DNA of 34,265 nt from Nocardia amamiensis NBRC 102102 (GTDB taxonomy: Bacteria; Actinomycetota; Actinomycetes; Mycobacteriales; Mycobacteriaceae). A program made the position numbers and the translations under genes. Each line of letters begins with the position of its first letter. The stretch's first letter is position 1. A model generated the notes under the pieces. The model did not search any database. It saw only the letters and a list, made by a program, of their open reading frames with translations, and was not told the DNA's origin. Positions 1-7,317 of the stretch are shown here, piece by piece. The stretch covers positions 1-34,265 of the forward strand of contig NZ_BDBA01000133.1 in assembly GCF_001612745.1 (NCBI RefSeq). Reading direction: 5' to 3'.

Positions 1-243
1 GGTCGCGGCCGGTACCGGTCGGCGGCGGGTCCGGCTGCCGCGCCATCTTCCGCGGGCGCTGCTGTGGGCGGTGTAGTAGTCGCGCGGTGACGCGGCCCGC
101 GCCATTGCCAAATCGATCGAATACTGGGTGGCCAGCCGTTGCGCCATCGCCGAGAACGCCTCGGCCTCATGCTCGTTGTCGGTGCCTTCGGCCTTCCGCA
201 GCAGCGCACCGACGCGGGCCAACATCCTTTGTGAGGCCGTCAC
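1..243 (-). CDS. DUF2786-like protein, 3' end outside the window
   Basis: The first 81 codons are visible; the gene runs off the left edge. After a GTG start the protein reads MLARVGALLRKAEGTDNEHE, then EAEAFSAMAQRLATQYSID. This is the pattern of the DUF2786 domain: a helical module with leucine/alanine-rich helices, a conserved (S)TDNEHEAEAF-like segment and a closing YSID. The biochemical role of DUF2786 is unknown; it is common in actinobacterial plasmids and phages. The GTG start overlaps the stop of the upstream gene by 4 nt (GTGA), so it is probably translationally coupled as the last visible gene of the minus-strand operon. After the domain the chain turns into a basic, Arg-rich tail. 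Confidence 0.7.
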   Translation of the reverse strand, partial: MTASQRMLARVGALLRKAEGTDNEHEAEAFSAMAQRLATQYSIDLAMARAASPRDYYTAHSSARGRWRGSRTRRRPVPAAT

Positions 244-920
244 AGTCGTATCCCTTTCAGGCCGAACAGCCTCGCGAAGGCGACGTGGGCGCGCAGCAGG
301 TCGACCTGACCGGACATCCCGTCGGCGGCGGGCGCGGCGTCGCGGACCTTGCGGATCTTCAGCAGTTTCGCCCCGCGCAGCTTGATACCGGTCACCGGTG
401 GGGTGGTGTCGGTGCCGGGATCGTGGACGGCGGTGTAGTCCGAGATCGGGATCCATACCTCGTACCAGGCGTCGGCGGGCTGGCCTTCGCGCGGTGCCTC
501 CCGCGAGTCACGCTCGTTCGCCTGCCACCGCCAGCAGGGGCAGGCAGGGTCCTCGCAGCGGGCGAATTTCTCGGGCGGGTGAGGGTTGTAGCGGTCCTGC
601 CGTCCCGCCAGCATCGGGCACGCGAGGCGGGAGTAGTGGCCGCATTCGGGGTGCACGCCCGGCTCCGGGGCGATACCGCGTAGATGGTCGGCGGGCCGGA
701 TGTAGAGCACGACCCGGTCATCCAGGGGCTGCCCGCAGATCTGGCACAGCCTGCGCGACAGGGTGTCCCGCAGCCGTCGCTGGTCGAGTTTGCCCCATAC
801 CGGTCGGGTCCGGTCGCGGTGGGCGAGGGTGACGTGCGGAACCACCAACCCCTGCGACAGCGGCGCGTGCGCCAACCGCACAGGGACCGGCGGCCGCGCC
901 GGTAGTACGGGTTCGGTCAA
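240..920 (-). CDS. Hypothetical protein with Cys-rich putative zinc site
   Basis: 226 residues from a TTG start, preceded by GAGGTGA about 8 nt upstream. No enzyme family is recognised. A probable metal-binding region runs from residue 60 to 130, with CQICGQPL, HPECGHYSRLACP and CEDPACPCWRW. This gives at least two CxxC-type knuckles, so a treble-clef or zinc-ribbon fold is likely. The N-terminal part (residues 20-55, SQGLVVPHVTLAHRDRTRPV) is basic. It lies 57 nt after the upstream gene in the amidoligase operon and overlaps the DUF2786-like gene by 4 nt. Distant relatives seem to occur in other actinobacterial mobile elements (recollection, not checked). Confidence 0.7.
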   Translation of the reverse strand: MTEPVLPARPPVPVRLAHAPLSQGLVVPHVTLAHRDRTRPVWGKLDQRRLRDTLSRRLCQICGQPLDDRVVLYIRPADHLRGIAPEPGVHPECGHYSRLACPMLAGRQDRYNPHPPEKFARCEDPACPCWRWQANERDSREAPREGQPADAWYEVWIPISDYTAVHDPGTDTTPPVTGIKLRGAKLLKIRKVRDAAPAADGMSGQVDLLRAHVAFARLFGLKGIRL

Positions 921-977
921 CGACGATCACCTCGAATCGATCGGATACGCCACCCGACGTGGCGTGGGGGACGGGTG

Positions 978-1187
978 TCAGGAGTCGGTGGCCGAGGTCG
1001 GTGCGGCTGACACCTCGATACGAATCACCTGCGCGGCGACGGCGGGGGCGTGAATTCGGATCTCGATCACCGCGCGTAGCGCGCCTGGGACCGGTGGTTC
1101 GACGACCCAGGGCTCGAACCGGTCGGGGTCCAGGTCCGGAAGGCTGGCTTCTATCCAGGCCACCAGATCGACGGCGTTGGTGATCAC
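978..1187 (-). CDS. Small hypothetical protein, coupled to the upstream gene
   Basis: A 69-residue reading frame starting at a GTG that overlaps the TGA of the upstream gene by 4 nt (GTGA). The product begins V-ITNAVDLVAWIEASLPD, continues DRFEPWVVEPPVPGALR and ends in a beta-rich stretch. Composition is normal for a folded protein, and the overlap matches the neighbouring junctions, which favours a real gene. No family is recognised. It could instead be the frameshifted C-terminal part of the upstream protein, because the two frames abut; the exact GTGA junction argues against that. Confidence 0.55.
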   Translation of the reverse strand: MITNAVDLVAWIEASLPDLDPDRFEPWVVEPPVPGALRAVIEIRIHAPAVAAQVIRIEVSAAPTSATDS

Positions 1188-1693
1188 CACGGCCAGCGGC
1201 GGCTGGTGTGCGGGTCGAGGTCGTGCACCGCGACGGCGATGGGTGCGCCGGGTACCTGGGTGCTCACCGACCGCGGCAGCAACGCCTGCAAGCCACCGGC
1301 AGCAAGGTTGCCGCGCGCGATCACCCACCGGGCACGCTCATCGAGCTCGGCGGGCAGCAGTCGCCACCCGCACCCGGTCGGCAACCGATCGAACAGCTGC
1401 CGTTTCCAGCCGTGTCGGCTGCCGCCGTCCTCATCGGAGGTGTCGACTTGCGTGGCGTACTCGATGCGCACCAACGCCATCACCGCCGCAACCCCCGCCT
1501 TCGCGGGGACAGGGTCGACACCGGGGAACACGCCGATCGAGGTGCCCGGCTGGGGCGGGGCCGCGAACGCGGCGTGATACCCCGCGACGAGCACCCGCGC
1601 GGTGGGGGCGACGGCGGGCAGAACCGACCGATATTGAGGATCGGTCTGCAGACGTGCGAGGTATGGGCTGGAATCGAGTTCCACCGCAATCAC
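1184..1693 (-). CDS. Hypothetical protein
   Basis: 169 residues from a GTG start that overlaps the previous stop by 4 nt (GTGA). The N-terminus MIAVELDSSPYLARLQTDP is followed by an Ala/Val-rich region (ARVLVAGYHAAFAAPP), a possible beta-alpha unit, then LVRIEYATQVDTSDEDG and WKRQLFDRLPTGCGWRLLP. No motif identifies a function. It sits between the DUF3085-like gene and a 69-codon gene in the same operon, coupled to both. Confidence 0.65.
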   Translation of the reverse strand: MIAVELDSSPYLARLQTDPQYRSVLPAVAPTARVLVAGYHAAFAAPPQPGTSIGVFPGVDPVPAKAGVAAVMALVRIEYATQVDTSDEDGGSRHGWKRQLFDRLPTGCGWRLLPAELDERARWVIARGNLAAGGLQALLPRSVSTQVPGAPIAVAVHDLDPHTSRRWPW

Positions 1694-2166
1694 CCCACAC
1701 CACGGGAAGAGCGGTGGTCACCGCCAGAAAGTGGACAGGCGGCGGATGGCGTTGGGCTGAACATCATTGCGAAGCTGCTGGGTGAGACGGTGATGGAGAA
1801 CCAGTCGTTCATCGCGGCGTGGGTGCGGATCAACTCGATGAGAGTGTGACCGTCGAAGTCCTCGGTGAGATCGAGGTATTCAGAGAAGTCGTCACCGAGC
1901 GGTTCACCGTGATCCCAGTGGGTTTCGGGTCCGTGACCGAGGGCGTAGACGACGCGAGCCATACCCGCCGGGCTACCGGGTTGGCCGGGCTGACGCGGGA
2001 TTCCATTGCTCATCAAATAGATGCCCTCGTCTTTGACCCAGATCAGCGACGGCACCGCCGGTCCGGGATCGTCATACGGCGAGCGGGAATGGCCCGCAGC
2101 CGCCATTGCGTGCTCGGCGAGGTCGATCACCTTCGACAGTGGGAACCACAGGGTCACCGATGTCAT
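1690..2166 (-). CDS. DUF3085-like protein
   Basis: 158 residues; ATG start with an AAGGAGC ribosome binding site 8 nt upstream. The segment LIWVKDEGIYLMSNGIP, followed by MARVVYALGHGP, resembles the DUF3085 family as I remember it (a VKD-x-G-[VI]-YLMSNG core and a following VVYA-x-G-x-[DG]P strand). The family has no known activity and is frequent on actinobacterial plasmids and phages. A TLIELIRTH helix follows; the last ~40 residues are low complexity and basic. Its stop is fused to the next start through GTGA. Confidence 0.6.
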   Translation of the reverse strand: MTSVTLWFPLSKVIDLAEHAMAAAGHSRSPYDDPGPAVPSLIWVKDEGIYLMSNGIPRQPGQPGSPAGMARVVYALGHGPETHWDHGEPLGDDFSEYLDLTEDFDGHTLIELIRTHAAMNDWFSITVSPSSFAMMFSPTPSAACPLSGGDHRSSRGVG

Positions 2167-2191
2167 CGGCAGAGCTCCTTTCCTGAAGGGA

Positions 2192-2626
2192 TTACGGTGT
2201 TTTGCAGGCTGGAATCACGCCGCCGAGCGGAGTGACGGATTCGATGAACGCCAGCGGCAGCAGCACCCCGGCCTGCTGGCCGTTGCGGGTGAGCACGGTG
2301 TGGTGGCGGTGCACGGCCTGGACGCGGACGTGGTCGTGGACGTACCCGCCGCGGGTGATCACGGTGGCCGCCACCCGGGCGCGGCGAAGCCGATGCAGTT
2401 CGGTCGCGATGAGAGCGACCACCGGATCACCGCCGTCACTGGTCTCGCAGGCTGCGGCGACGACGGTGTTGGCCAAGCGCTGGCGCAGCAGATCGCGGGC
2501 GTCATCGAGCTCGTCGAGGTTGGTGTCGTCGTCGAACCAGCGGTCGATGCGAGCGAGGACCTGGCGAAGGAACTCGGACTCGGACGCGTCAGCGATCGGT
2601 GCTGGCGGGGTGTGGTAGTCGCTCAT
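2192..2626 (-). CDS. Hypothetical protein, helical N-terminus and beta-rich C-terminus
   Basis: 144 residues. I chose the ATG of MSDYHTPPAP because it overlaps the upstream stop (ATGA); the longer frame would run back into the neighbour. Residues 15-70 look helical and acidic (SEFLRQVLARIDRWFDDDTN, LDELDDARDLLRQRLANT). The C-terminal half (RVAATVITRGGYVHDHVRV, HHTVLTRNGQQAGVLLPL) looks like a small beta domain. No family recognised. Member of the amidoligase operon. Confidence 0.65.
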   Translation of the reverse strand: MSDYHTPPAPIADASESEFLRQVLARIDRWFDDDTNLDELDDARDLLRQRLANTVVAAACETSDGGDPVVALIATELHRLRRARVAATVITRGGYVHDHVRVQAVHRHHTVLTRNGQQAGVLLPLAFIESVTPLGGVIPACKTP

Positions 2627-2880
2627 CGGCGATCGCCTCGCAGACGGCGCCACCACATGCCGCGCCGGAGCAGGCGAAGCCGGGCGTGGCCGGCCAGCAC
2701 GGCGGCGAGGGTGTCGGCAGTGCGGGCGTCGAGATCGACGTAGCGCCAGTCATTCTCGGGCTCGTCGCGGTCGCGCAGTAGCAGCCGCACATGGTGGCCG
2801 TCGGTGCTGGCGATGACCGCGTGACCGTCGACATCGCGTAGCCGGATGAGGATCGTGGCCAGATTCGGGTGATAGGTCAC
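2623..2880 (-). CDS. Small hypothetical protein
   Basis: 85 residues from a GTG start (VTYHPNLATILIRL), supported by a GAGAGGGGACC ribosome binding site just upstream; a longer upstream frame lacks such a site. The first half is a compact beta-like module (NLATILIRLRDVDGHAVIAS, HHVRLLLRDRDEPENDWRYV). A helix follows (TADTLAAVLAGHARLRLLRR) and the tail is basic. It lies 70 nt after the first glutamine amidotransferase gene and overlaps the next gene by 4 nt (ATGA). The gap before it has a 6-bp hairpin at 2912-2928. Confidence 0.65.
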   Translation of the reverse strand: MTYHPNLATILIRLRDVDGHAVIASTDGHHVRLLLRDRDEPENDWRYVDLDARTADTLAAVLAGHARLRLLRRGMWWRRLRGDRR

Positions 2881-2950
2881 GCAAAGGTCCCCTCTCGTGA
2901 GGTGGGGGCAAATGCCGAAAGGCGGCATGGAGTGACAGACACCGGTGGTG

Positions 2951-3706
2951 TCAGGCGTTTTCGAGTTCGGTCAGGTCGGCGTAGCGTTCGAGGCCATCGA
3001 GCGCCTCGCATTCGCAGCGCGGGAACGGTCGCAGGCACTGGGCGCAGAATCCGCACGCGGTGCAGTGCGAGCCGGGCTGCTCGGGGTCGAGTTCGCCGCA
3101 GGCCAGGCAGTACTCCCAGTCCGCGGCGGTGTAGCCCCAGGTGTTCGGCTGGTAGGTGCGGTTGGAGTACCAGATCCCGCCGTCCCAGTGGCCGTAGTGT
3201 TCGTTGAAGATGTACGCGGAATGCTTGTAGGCCGGATCAACGGTCAGCAGCACCATTTTGTCGCTGCCCAGCCACCGCTCCAGCCGCTGGCGGCCCGCCC
3301 ACGAATCCAGCGACCCGAACGGCCGGGTCGGCAGAAAGTCCTCCGCGGCGATGCGGGTGTCGCTGCGCCGGTCACCCAGACGCGGATGGACGTTGCTGGG
3401 CAGGATCCCGTTGTGCGCGAGTACGGTTCGCTCGTCACCGCCGACGAGGAAGGGATGACAGTTGTCCAGGCTGCGGTGGCCGTGGGTGGCCAGCCGGGAA
3501 TGGAACAACGCCGCACCGTCGGGGTAGTGGTCACGTACGCGAGCGAACTCGTTGATCACCGCGTCGGCGTTCATGCCGCGGCCGACGATGATGCCGGTGT
3601 CGGTGAGCACGGCGTAGCCGTGGCCGTGCGGGTTGGCCAACGCGCCGTTGCCCACTGCGTCGAGGTCGGGGCTGATGCCGGGTTTGACGAAGGTCAGGAT
3701 GCACAC
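2951..3706 (-). CDS. Class II glutamine amidotransferase with C-terminal zinc ribbon (cassette 1)
   Basis: 251 residues, GTG start. Class II (Ntn-fold) amidotransferases hydrolyse glutamine with an N-terminal cysteine and pass the ammonia to a partner. Here Cys2 follows the initiator Met. Arg71 lies in FHSRLATHG (glutamine carboxylate binding), Asn99-Gly100 in LAHNGIL (oxyanion hole), and Asp116 in RSDTR. All hallmarks of an active glutaminase are present. The C-terminus (residues 200-233) adds CLAC, CTACGFCAQC and CEC knuckles, a zinc-ribbon-like tail. The domain is much shorter than in GlmS or PurF and has no synthetase domain fused. The start lies inside the 3' end of the amidoligase gene (13-nt overlap), so the two are probably made together and form a functional pair. 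Confidence 0.85.
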   Translation of the reverse strand: MCILTFVKPGISPDLDAVGNGALANPHGHGYAVLTDTGIIVGRGMNADAVINEFARVRDHYPDGAALFHSRLATHGHRSLDNCHPFLVGGDERTVLAHNGILPSNVHPRLGDRRSDTRIAAEDFLPTRPFGSLDSWAGRQRLERWLGSDKMVLLTVDPAYKHSAYIFNEHYGHWDGGIWYSNRTYQPNTWGYTAADWEYCLACGELDPEQPGSHCTACGFCAQCLRPFPRCECEALDGLERYADLTELENA

Positions 3707-4899
3707 GCGAGGGCCTCCATTTCAGCCAGCAGCGGGCAGTACTCCGGGCGCGAACGCACCCAGGCGGTGAAGGCGGTCCATTCCCAGCCGCGACGGCGCG
3801 CGATATCCGCCGCCGATAGCTCGCGGGTGTATTCGACCGACGCGGCGGCGAATGCGAGGGCGGCTTGGACCTGTTGAGGGTGCAGGGAGCTGGCGAAGAT
3901 CCGCAGTTCGAACGTGGCTTCTGGGTAGACGTTGATGGCCTGATAGCGGCCGTATCCGGCTTGGCTGCCCTTGGCGTAGCGCTGAGCGTTGGAGCGCTGC
4001 TGCGGGGAGAACTCCGCCCACTCCGAGTCCCGCCGCCGCGCCAGCGTGGTCACCGGGTGTTCGTTGCGGTACACGAACTTCAGCCACCGGTAGGCATGCG
4101 CGGGGGAGGAGAACCCAGCGCGGGAGACATGGACATGGATACCGACGCCGGTGTCGGTGTAGCAGCCCTGCAACCGCAGACGGCGCAGCAACGTCCACGG
4201 AAACCGTTCGAGCGCGTACTCATACGACATCGGGTGCGTCACGAGTTCGAACCCGCAGGAGATCGAGCCGTCCTCCTTCAGATACGCCAGGTCCCCGATG
4301 TGGGCGATGGCGGTGTCGACCGCATCGCGATAACCGCTGCCAGGAGTTTTGACTTCCAGTTCCAGACCGAGGAACAGTGGACCGTCACCGTGGAAGCGTG
4401 GTTCGGGTTTGTAGTACGAGTCGTGAACTCCGTCATGGGCAGGGGAATCCGTGCAGCTGTCGCAGTAGCCTTGGTCGCGCGGGACGAGGGTGAAGCAGTC
4501 GAAGCACTCGCGGTAGTCCTCGTCCTCACAGCTGCCGCAGACCCGGTTGCCTCCGTCGACGGGCTGCAGGTCGACGGCGAGTTCACCGCAGTCGTCGCAG
4601 GTCTCGTAGCCCGAAGCGCACTCGGCGCAGACGTCCGCGACGGCGCCGACGACGGTACGGGTGTCGCGGGTGTAGGTGTCGCATTCGCCGCACCGCTGCC
4701 AACCGGTGAGGCATTCGCGGCACAGCAGCGTGTCCTCAACGGTGCGGCTCAGAGTGTGGGTGTGGGCGGCGCAGCCGTCGCAGCGCAACAGGTCGGCGGC
4801 GCAGTCCGGGCACACCCGGTCCCCGTCGATCGTGGCGATCGTGGCGGCGGGGCGGGAGCATTCCTCACATAACGGGTCGGCCAGGGTGGATGCGGGCAT
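3694..4899 (-). CDS. GCS2-like amidoligase with N-terminal zinc-ribbon array (cassette 1)
   Basis: 401 residues. Residues 1-150 hold about ten CxxC knuckles (CEEC, CPDC, CDGC, CREC, CGEC, CAEC, CDDC, CGSC, CFDC, CDSC), an array of small zinc ribbons. Residues 165-395 match the putative amidoligase family related to glutamate-cysteine ligase: FLGLELEV (acidic Glu180 and Glu182, metal/ATP side), YLKEDGSI, GFELVTHPMS, GIHVHVSR and TFELRIFAS. In established glutamine-synthetase-fold ligases these positions bind Mg-ATP and substrate. The reaction would be ATP-dependent amide or peptide bond formation; the substrate is unknown. Start ATG follows a GAGGTCCC-type site. A hairpin lies just upstream at 4932-4979. 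It is a diverged paralogue of the gene at 5805-6998. Confidence 0.85.
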   Translation of the reverse strand: MPASTLADPLCEECSRPAATIATIDGDRVCPDCAADLLRCDGCAAHTHTLSRTVEDTLLCRECLTGWQRCGECDTYTRDTRTVVGAVADVCAECASGYETCDDCGELAVDLQPVDGGNRVCGSCEDEDYRECFDCFTLVPRDQGYCDSCTDSPAHDGVHDSYYKPEPRFHGDGPLFLGLELEVKTPGSGYRDAVDTAIAHIGDLAYLKEDGSISCGFELVTHPMSYEYALERFPWTLLRRLRLQGCYTDTGVGIHVHVSRAGFSSPAHAYRWLKFVYRNEHPVTTLARRRDSEWAEFSPQQRSNAQRYAKGSQAGYGRYQAINVYPEATFELRIFASSLHPQQVQAALAFAAASVEYTRELSAADIARRRGWEWTAFTAWVRSRPEYCPLLAEMEALACAS

Positions 4900-4931
4900 G
4901 ACGAATCGAGGTCCCTTTCGGTGAAATGGAA

Positions 4932-4979
4932 AGAACCCCGAACCCCGGCTCCGAGCTACGGGAGGGGATGCGGGGTTCT
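4932..4979 (-). terminator. Hairpin between the two amidoligase/amidotransferase cassettes
   Basis: Arms agaaccccg (4932-4940) and cggggttct (4971-4979) pair perfectly over 9 bp, with a GC-rich 30-nt interior. On the minus strand the stem is followed by tttcc. It lies 37 nt past the stop of the second amidotransferase gene and 32 nt before the next amidoligase start, so it may be a terminator, an attenuator or a processing site separating the cassettes. Confidence 0.5.
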
Positions 4980-5016
4980 GGATCGGTGGATCAGCGGCGG
5001 GTGGCAGCCCGCCGCT

Positions 5017-5817
5017 TCACGGCGCTGTGGCCTGCTGGCGGGTAGGTCGATGGGCCGGGTTAAACGCCCGTAGCCCGCGGTGGCGTGAGGTTGCCGTGCC
5101 GGGTTCAGGCGCGTGGCAGGTGCAGTCAGGGAACGCGGTTTCGCAGTCGAAGCACCACCCGCAGCCGCCGCAGTACCGGCTGGCGCTGTCGAGGTCGAGC
5201 TTCTGGCAGTACCCGCACAGGTACCGGCGGCGCCGCGTCGGCCAGCGCAGCGCGGGTGGCAGGTAGCTGGTGTTGGAGTACCAAACCTCCTCCACCCACT
5301 GCCCGGCCGGTTCGCCGAACAGGTAGGCGTGACGGTCATAGGCCGGGTCGACGGTGAGGATCACCAGCTTGCTCGATCCCAGCCACGACGCCAGCCCTCG
5401 CGCGCCGGGGTGGGTGTCGATCGATCCGAACGGCTGCTTCGGCAGGTACTCCTCGGCCGCGATGCGGGTATCCGAACGCGGATCGTAGGGTCCGGGGTGC
5501 ACCCGTTTCGGCAGGGTTCCATTGTGCGCCAGCACCGTTCGCGGATCCTTGCCGAGCCGGAACGGGTGGCAGTTACGCAGCCCGATCGTGCCGTGGGTGG
5601 CGTAGCGGGAATGGAACAACGCCGCCCCGTGCGGGTGTTGGGCACGCAGTTTGGTGAACTCGGCGATCACGCGGGTGGGATTCATGCCGCGAGCCACGAG
5701 GATGCGGCGCCCGGCGATGATCGCGAATCCGTGCCCGTGCGGGTTCGCCGCGGCACCGTGGGCCAACGCGACCGGATTAGGCGCGATCCCGGCGGGCAGG
5801 TAGGTCAACAGGCACAT
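5017..5817 (-). CDS. Class II glutamine amidotransferase (cassette 2)
   Basis: 266 residues from ATG; a longer upstream frame only antisenses or overlaps the amidoligase gene and is rejected. The catalytic pattern is the same as in the 2951-3706 copy and at identical positions: Cys2, Arg71 (FHSRYATHG), Asn99-Gly100 (LAHNGTL), Asp116 (RSDTR). The C-terminal zinc ribbon is kept (CGYC at 201, CGGCGWCFDC from 216, CTC at 232), followed by about 30 extra basic residues. The two copies align without gaps over roughly the first 180 residues but are clearly diverged. The 13-nt overlap with the upstream amidoligase gene is the same as in cassette 1. It should supply ammonia to its partner amidoligase (inference). 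Confidence 0.85.
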   Translation of the reverse strand: MCLLTYLPAGIAPNPVALAHGAAANPHGHGFAIIAGRRILVARGMNPTRVIAEFTKLRAQHPHGAALFHSRYATHGTIGLRNCHPFRLGKDPRTVLAHNGTLPKRVHPGPYDPRSDTRIAAEEYLPKQPFGSIDTHPGARGLASWLGSSKLVILTVDPAYDRHAYLFGEPAGQWVEEVWYSNTSYLPPALRWPTRRRRYLCGYCQKLDLDSASRYCGGCGWCFDCETAFPDCTCHAPEPGTATSRHRGLRAFNPAHRPTRQQATAP

Positions 5818-6998
5818 GCGAGGTCCTCCATCTGCGCCCACAGGGGCTGATAGTCGGGCTGGGTATGCACCCAGGCGGCGAACCGCGACCAGTCCCACCC
5901 GCCGGCGCGCACGTCTGAGACGCGGAGGCGGCGGGTGTAGTCGATGGAGGCGGCGGTGAACGCCAGCGCCGCCTGCACCCGCCCGACATCCAGGGAGCTG
6001 GCGAACACCCGCAGCTCGAGGGTTTTGCGGGGGTAGGGGTTGATCGCCTGATTGCGGGCCAGCCCCACGGCGTGCTGCGGGCCTTTGGCGGTGTCCTTCA
6101 CCCGCGCCCGCGCCGTTCGGTCGAACGGCGCGTAAGGGGAACGTCGCCGCGCGATGGTGGAGACCGCGGATTCGTTGCGGTACAACAACTTCATCCACCG
6201 GTAGACGTGCGCGGGGGAATCGAACCCGTCGCGGCTGGCGTGCACATGCAGGCCCACGGTGGAGTCGGTTTCGCAATCGAGCTCTTCCAACGCTCCCAGC
6301 AGCGGCCACGGGAACCTCTCGATCGCATACCGGTAACTCATCGGATGGGTGACGAGCTCGAATCCGGTGGGATGGATCGAGGAATCCTGCTTCAGGTAAC
6401 CCAGCCGACCGAGATGGTCACCGACCACCGAGACGGCTTCGCTGTAGCAGTGGTCCGGGACGATGACCTCCAGCTCCATCCCCAGATACAGCGGCCCCTC
6501 GCCGTGGAAGCGGGGATCGGGTTTGTAGCTGTAATGCCACACATGCTCGCGGTGGATGCGGCACTCACAGCTGCGGCCGCGCCGGGTGAGGGTGCCGCAG
6601 TCGGGGCAGGAGTCGAACCGGTCCACGCAGCGGCCGCAGGCGCGGTGACCGCCGGAGACATACCGGCTGGTGGCGCTGTAGCGGCTGCACTGGTAACAGA
6701 GGTCGAACAACACCGCCGCACACCGCAGGCACACCGGCTCGTCGGTGTCGGTACGCACCCGCGGGTTGGTCACCGCCCGGCACGACACACACGGCAGCCA
6801 GCCGGTCACACATTCGGCGCACAATTGGCGTTCGTCGGCGGTCTCGGTCAACGCGAGAGACAGCGCGCGGCAGTGATCGCACCGCGACAGCCGCCGCACG
6901 CAGCGACCACAGACGGTCTGTTCGTCGACCGGGTACCGATCACCCGGGTCACAGCTCCCGCAGACCGCGCACGGCGGATTCGAGGGGATATCGGGCAT
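5805..6998 (-). CDS. GCS2-like amidoligase with N-terminal zinc-ribbon array (cassette 2)
   Basis: 397 residues, ATG start. It has the same layout as the 3694-4899 protein: residues 1-150 are a chain of CxxC knuckles (CAVC, CGRC, CDHC, CAEC, CVSC, CLRC, CYQC, CGRC, CPDC), then a GCS2-like catalytic domain. The motifs are YLGMELEV (Glu174 and Glu176), YLKQDSSI in place of YLKEDGSI, GFELVTHPMS, GLHVHASR and TLELRVFASS. The Glu-to-Gln change in YLK[EQ]D may alter substrate or metal handling; the other key residues are kept. It is the first gene of the operon, with a 9-bp hairpin in its leader. Both copies keep the catalytic residues, so neither looks dead. Confidence 0.85.
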   Translation of the reverse strand: MPDIPSNPPCAVCGSCDPGDRYPVDEQTVCGRCVRRLSRCDHCRALSLALTETADERQLCAECVTGWLPCVSCRAVTNPRVRTDTDEPVCLRCAAVLFDLCYQCSRYSATSRYVSGGHRACGRCVDRFDSCPDCGTLTRRGRSCECRIHREHVWHYSYKPDPRFHGEGPLYLGMELEVIVPDHCYSEAVSVVGDHLGRLGYLKQDSSIHPTGFELVTHPMSYRYAIERFPWPLLGALEELDCETDSTVGLHVHASRDGFDSPAHVYRWMKLLYRNESAVSTIARRRSPYAPFDRTARARVKDTAKGPQHAVGLARNQAINPYPRKTLELRVFASSLDVGRVQAALAFTAASIDYTRRLRVSDVRAGGWDWSRFAAWVHTQPDYQPLWAQMEDLACAC

Positions 6999-7023
6999 GA
7001 CGCGCCACCTTCCGGATACGAAA

Positions 7024-7060
7024 GAACGCCAGACCGGAAGCGATTCCCGGCCTGGCGTTC
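7024..7060 (-). terminator. Hairpin in the leader of the amidoligase operon
   Basis: Arms gaacgccag (7024-7032) and ctggcgttc (7052-7060) are perfectly complementary, and inner ccgg/ccgg arms extend the stem past one mismatch. It lies 26 nt before the amidoligase ATG. On the minus strand it is followed by tttcg, matching the hairpin at 4932-4979 in place and in flanking bases (aaagaac at the same edge). It could be a terminator for an upstream transcript or an attenuator or regulatory leader. Confidence 0.45.
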
Positions 7061-7203
7061 AGGGGCAACAGGGTGTTGGCTACATGGGCGGGCTCACAAC
7101 AACGCGGCCCGCTGGCGAGTCCGGACAGGCGCGTCAGATAGGCGCGATCCTGTTCGCCTGCGACGCAGACGAATCGAATAGCCCGCGGCGCGGCCGGGAG
7201 TGA

Positions 7204-7317
7204 TTACTGCGAATGCGGCGGCCATGCCTCGGCGCGGACCGCGACGACGGCGTCTGCAGTCTGCTCGAGGGCAATCAAGCGGTCGTCGGCTTGCTCTTGC
7301 CAGCGGCCTCGAACCAT
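7204..7317 (-). CDS. Possible 37-codon small gene
   Basis: A short frame with ATG and a good GGAGG site at 7326-7330, 8 nt upstream. The product is MVRGRWQEQADDRLIALEQT followed by an Ala/Val-rich helix and a PPHSQ tail. It is amphipathic, helical and acidic in the middle. It lies between the strong terminator at 7498-7536 and the amidoligase leader. No homologue is recognised, and a frame this short could arise by chance. The ribosome binding site is the main support. Confidence 0.35.
   Translation of the reverse strand: MVRGRWQEQADDRLIALEQTADAVVAVRAEAWPPHSQ

Noticed and set aside
978..1693. One gene with a frameshift instead of two genes
   Set aside because: The junction is a clean GTGA overlap like its neighbours, so two coupled genes is simpler; not fully excluded.
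5017..6309. 430-codon minus frame covering the second amidotransferase and more
   Set aside because: The first part overlaps the amidoligase gene out of frame and is Arg/Ala-rich; the real start is the ATG giving Cys2 at 5817.
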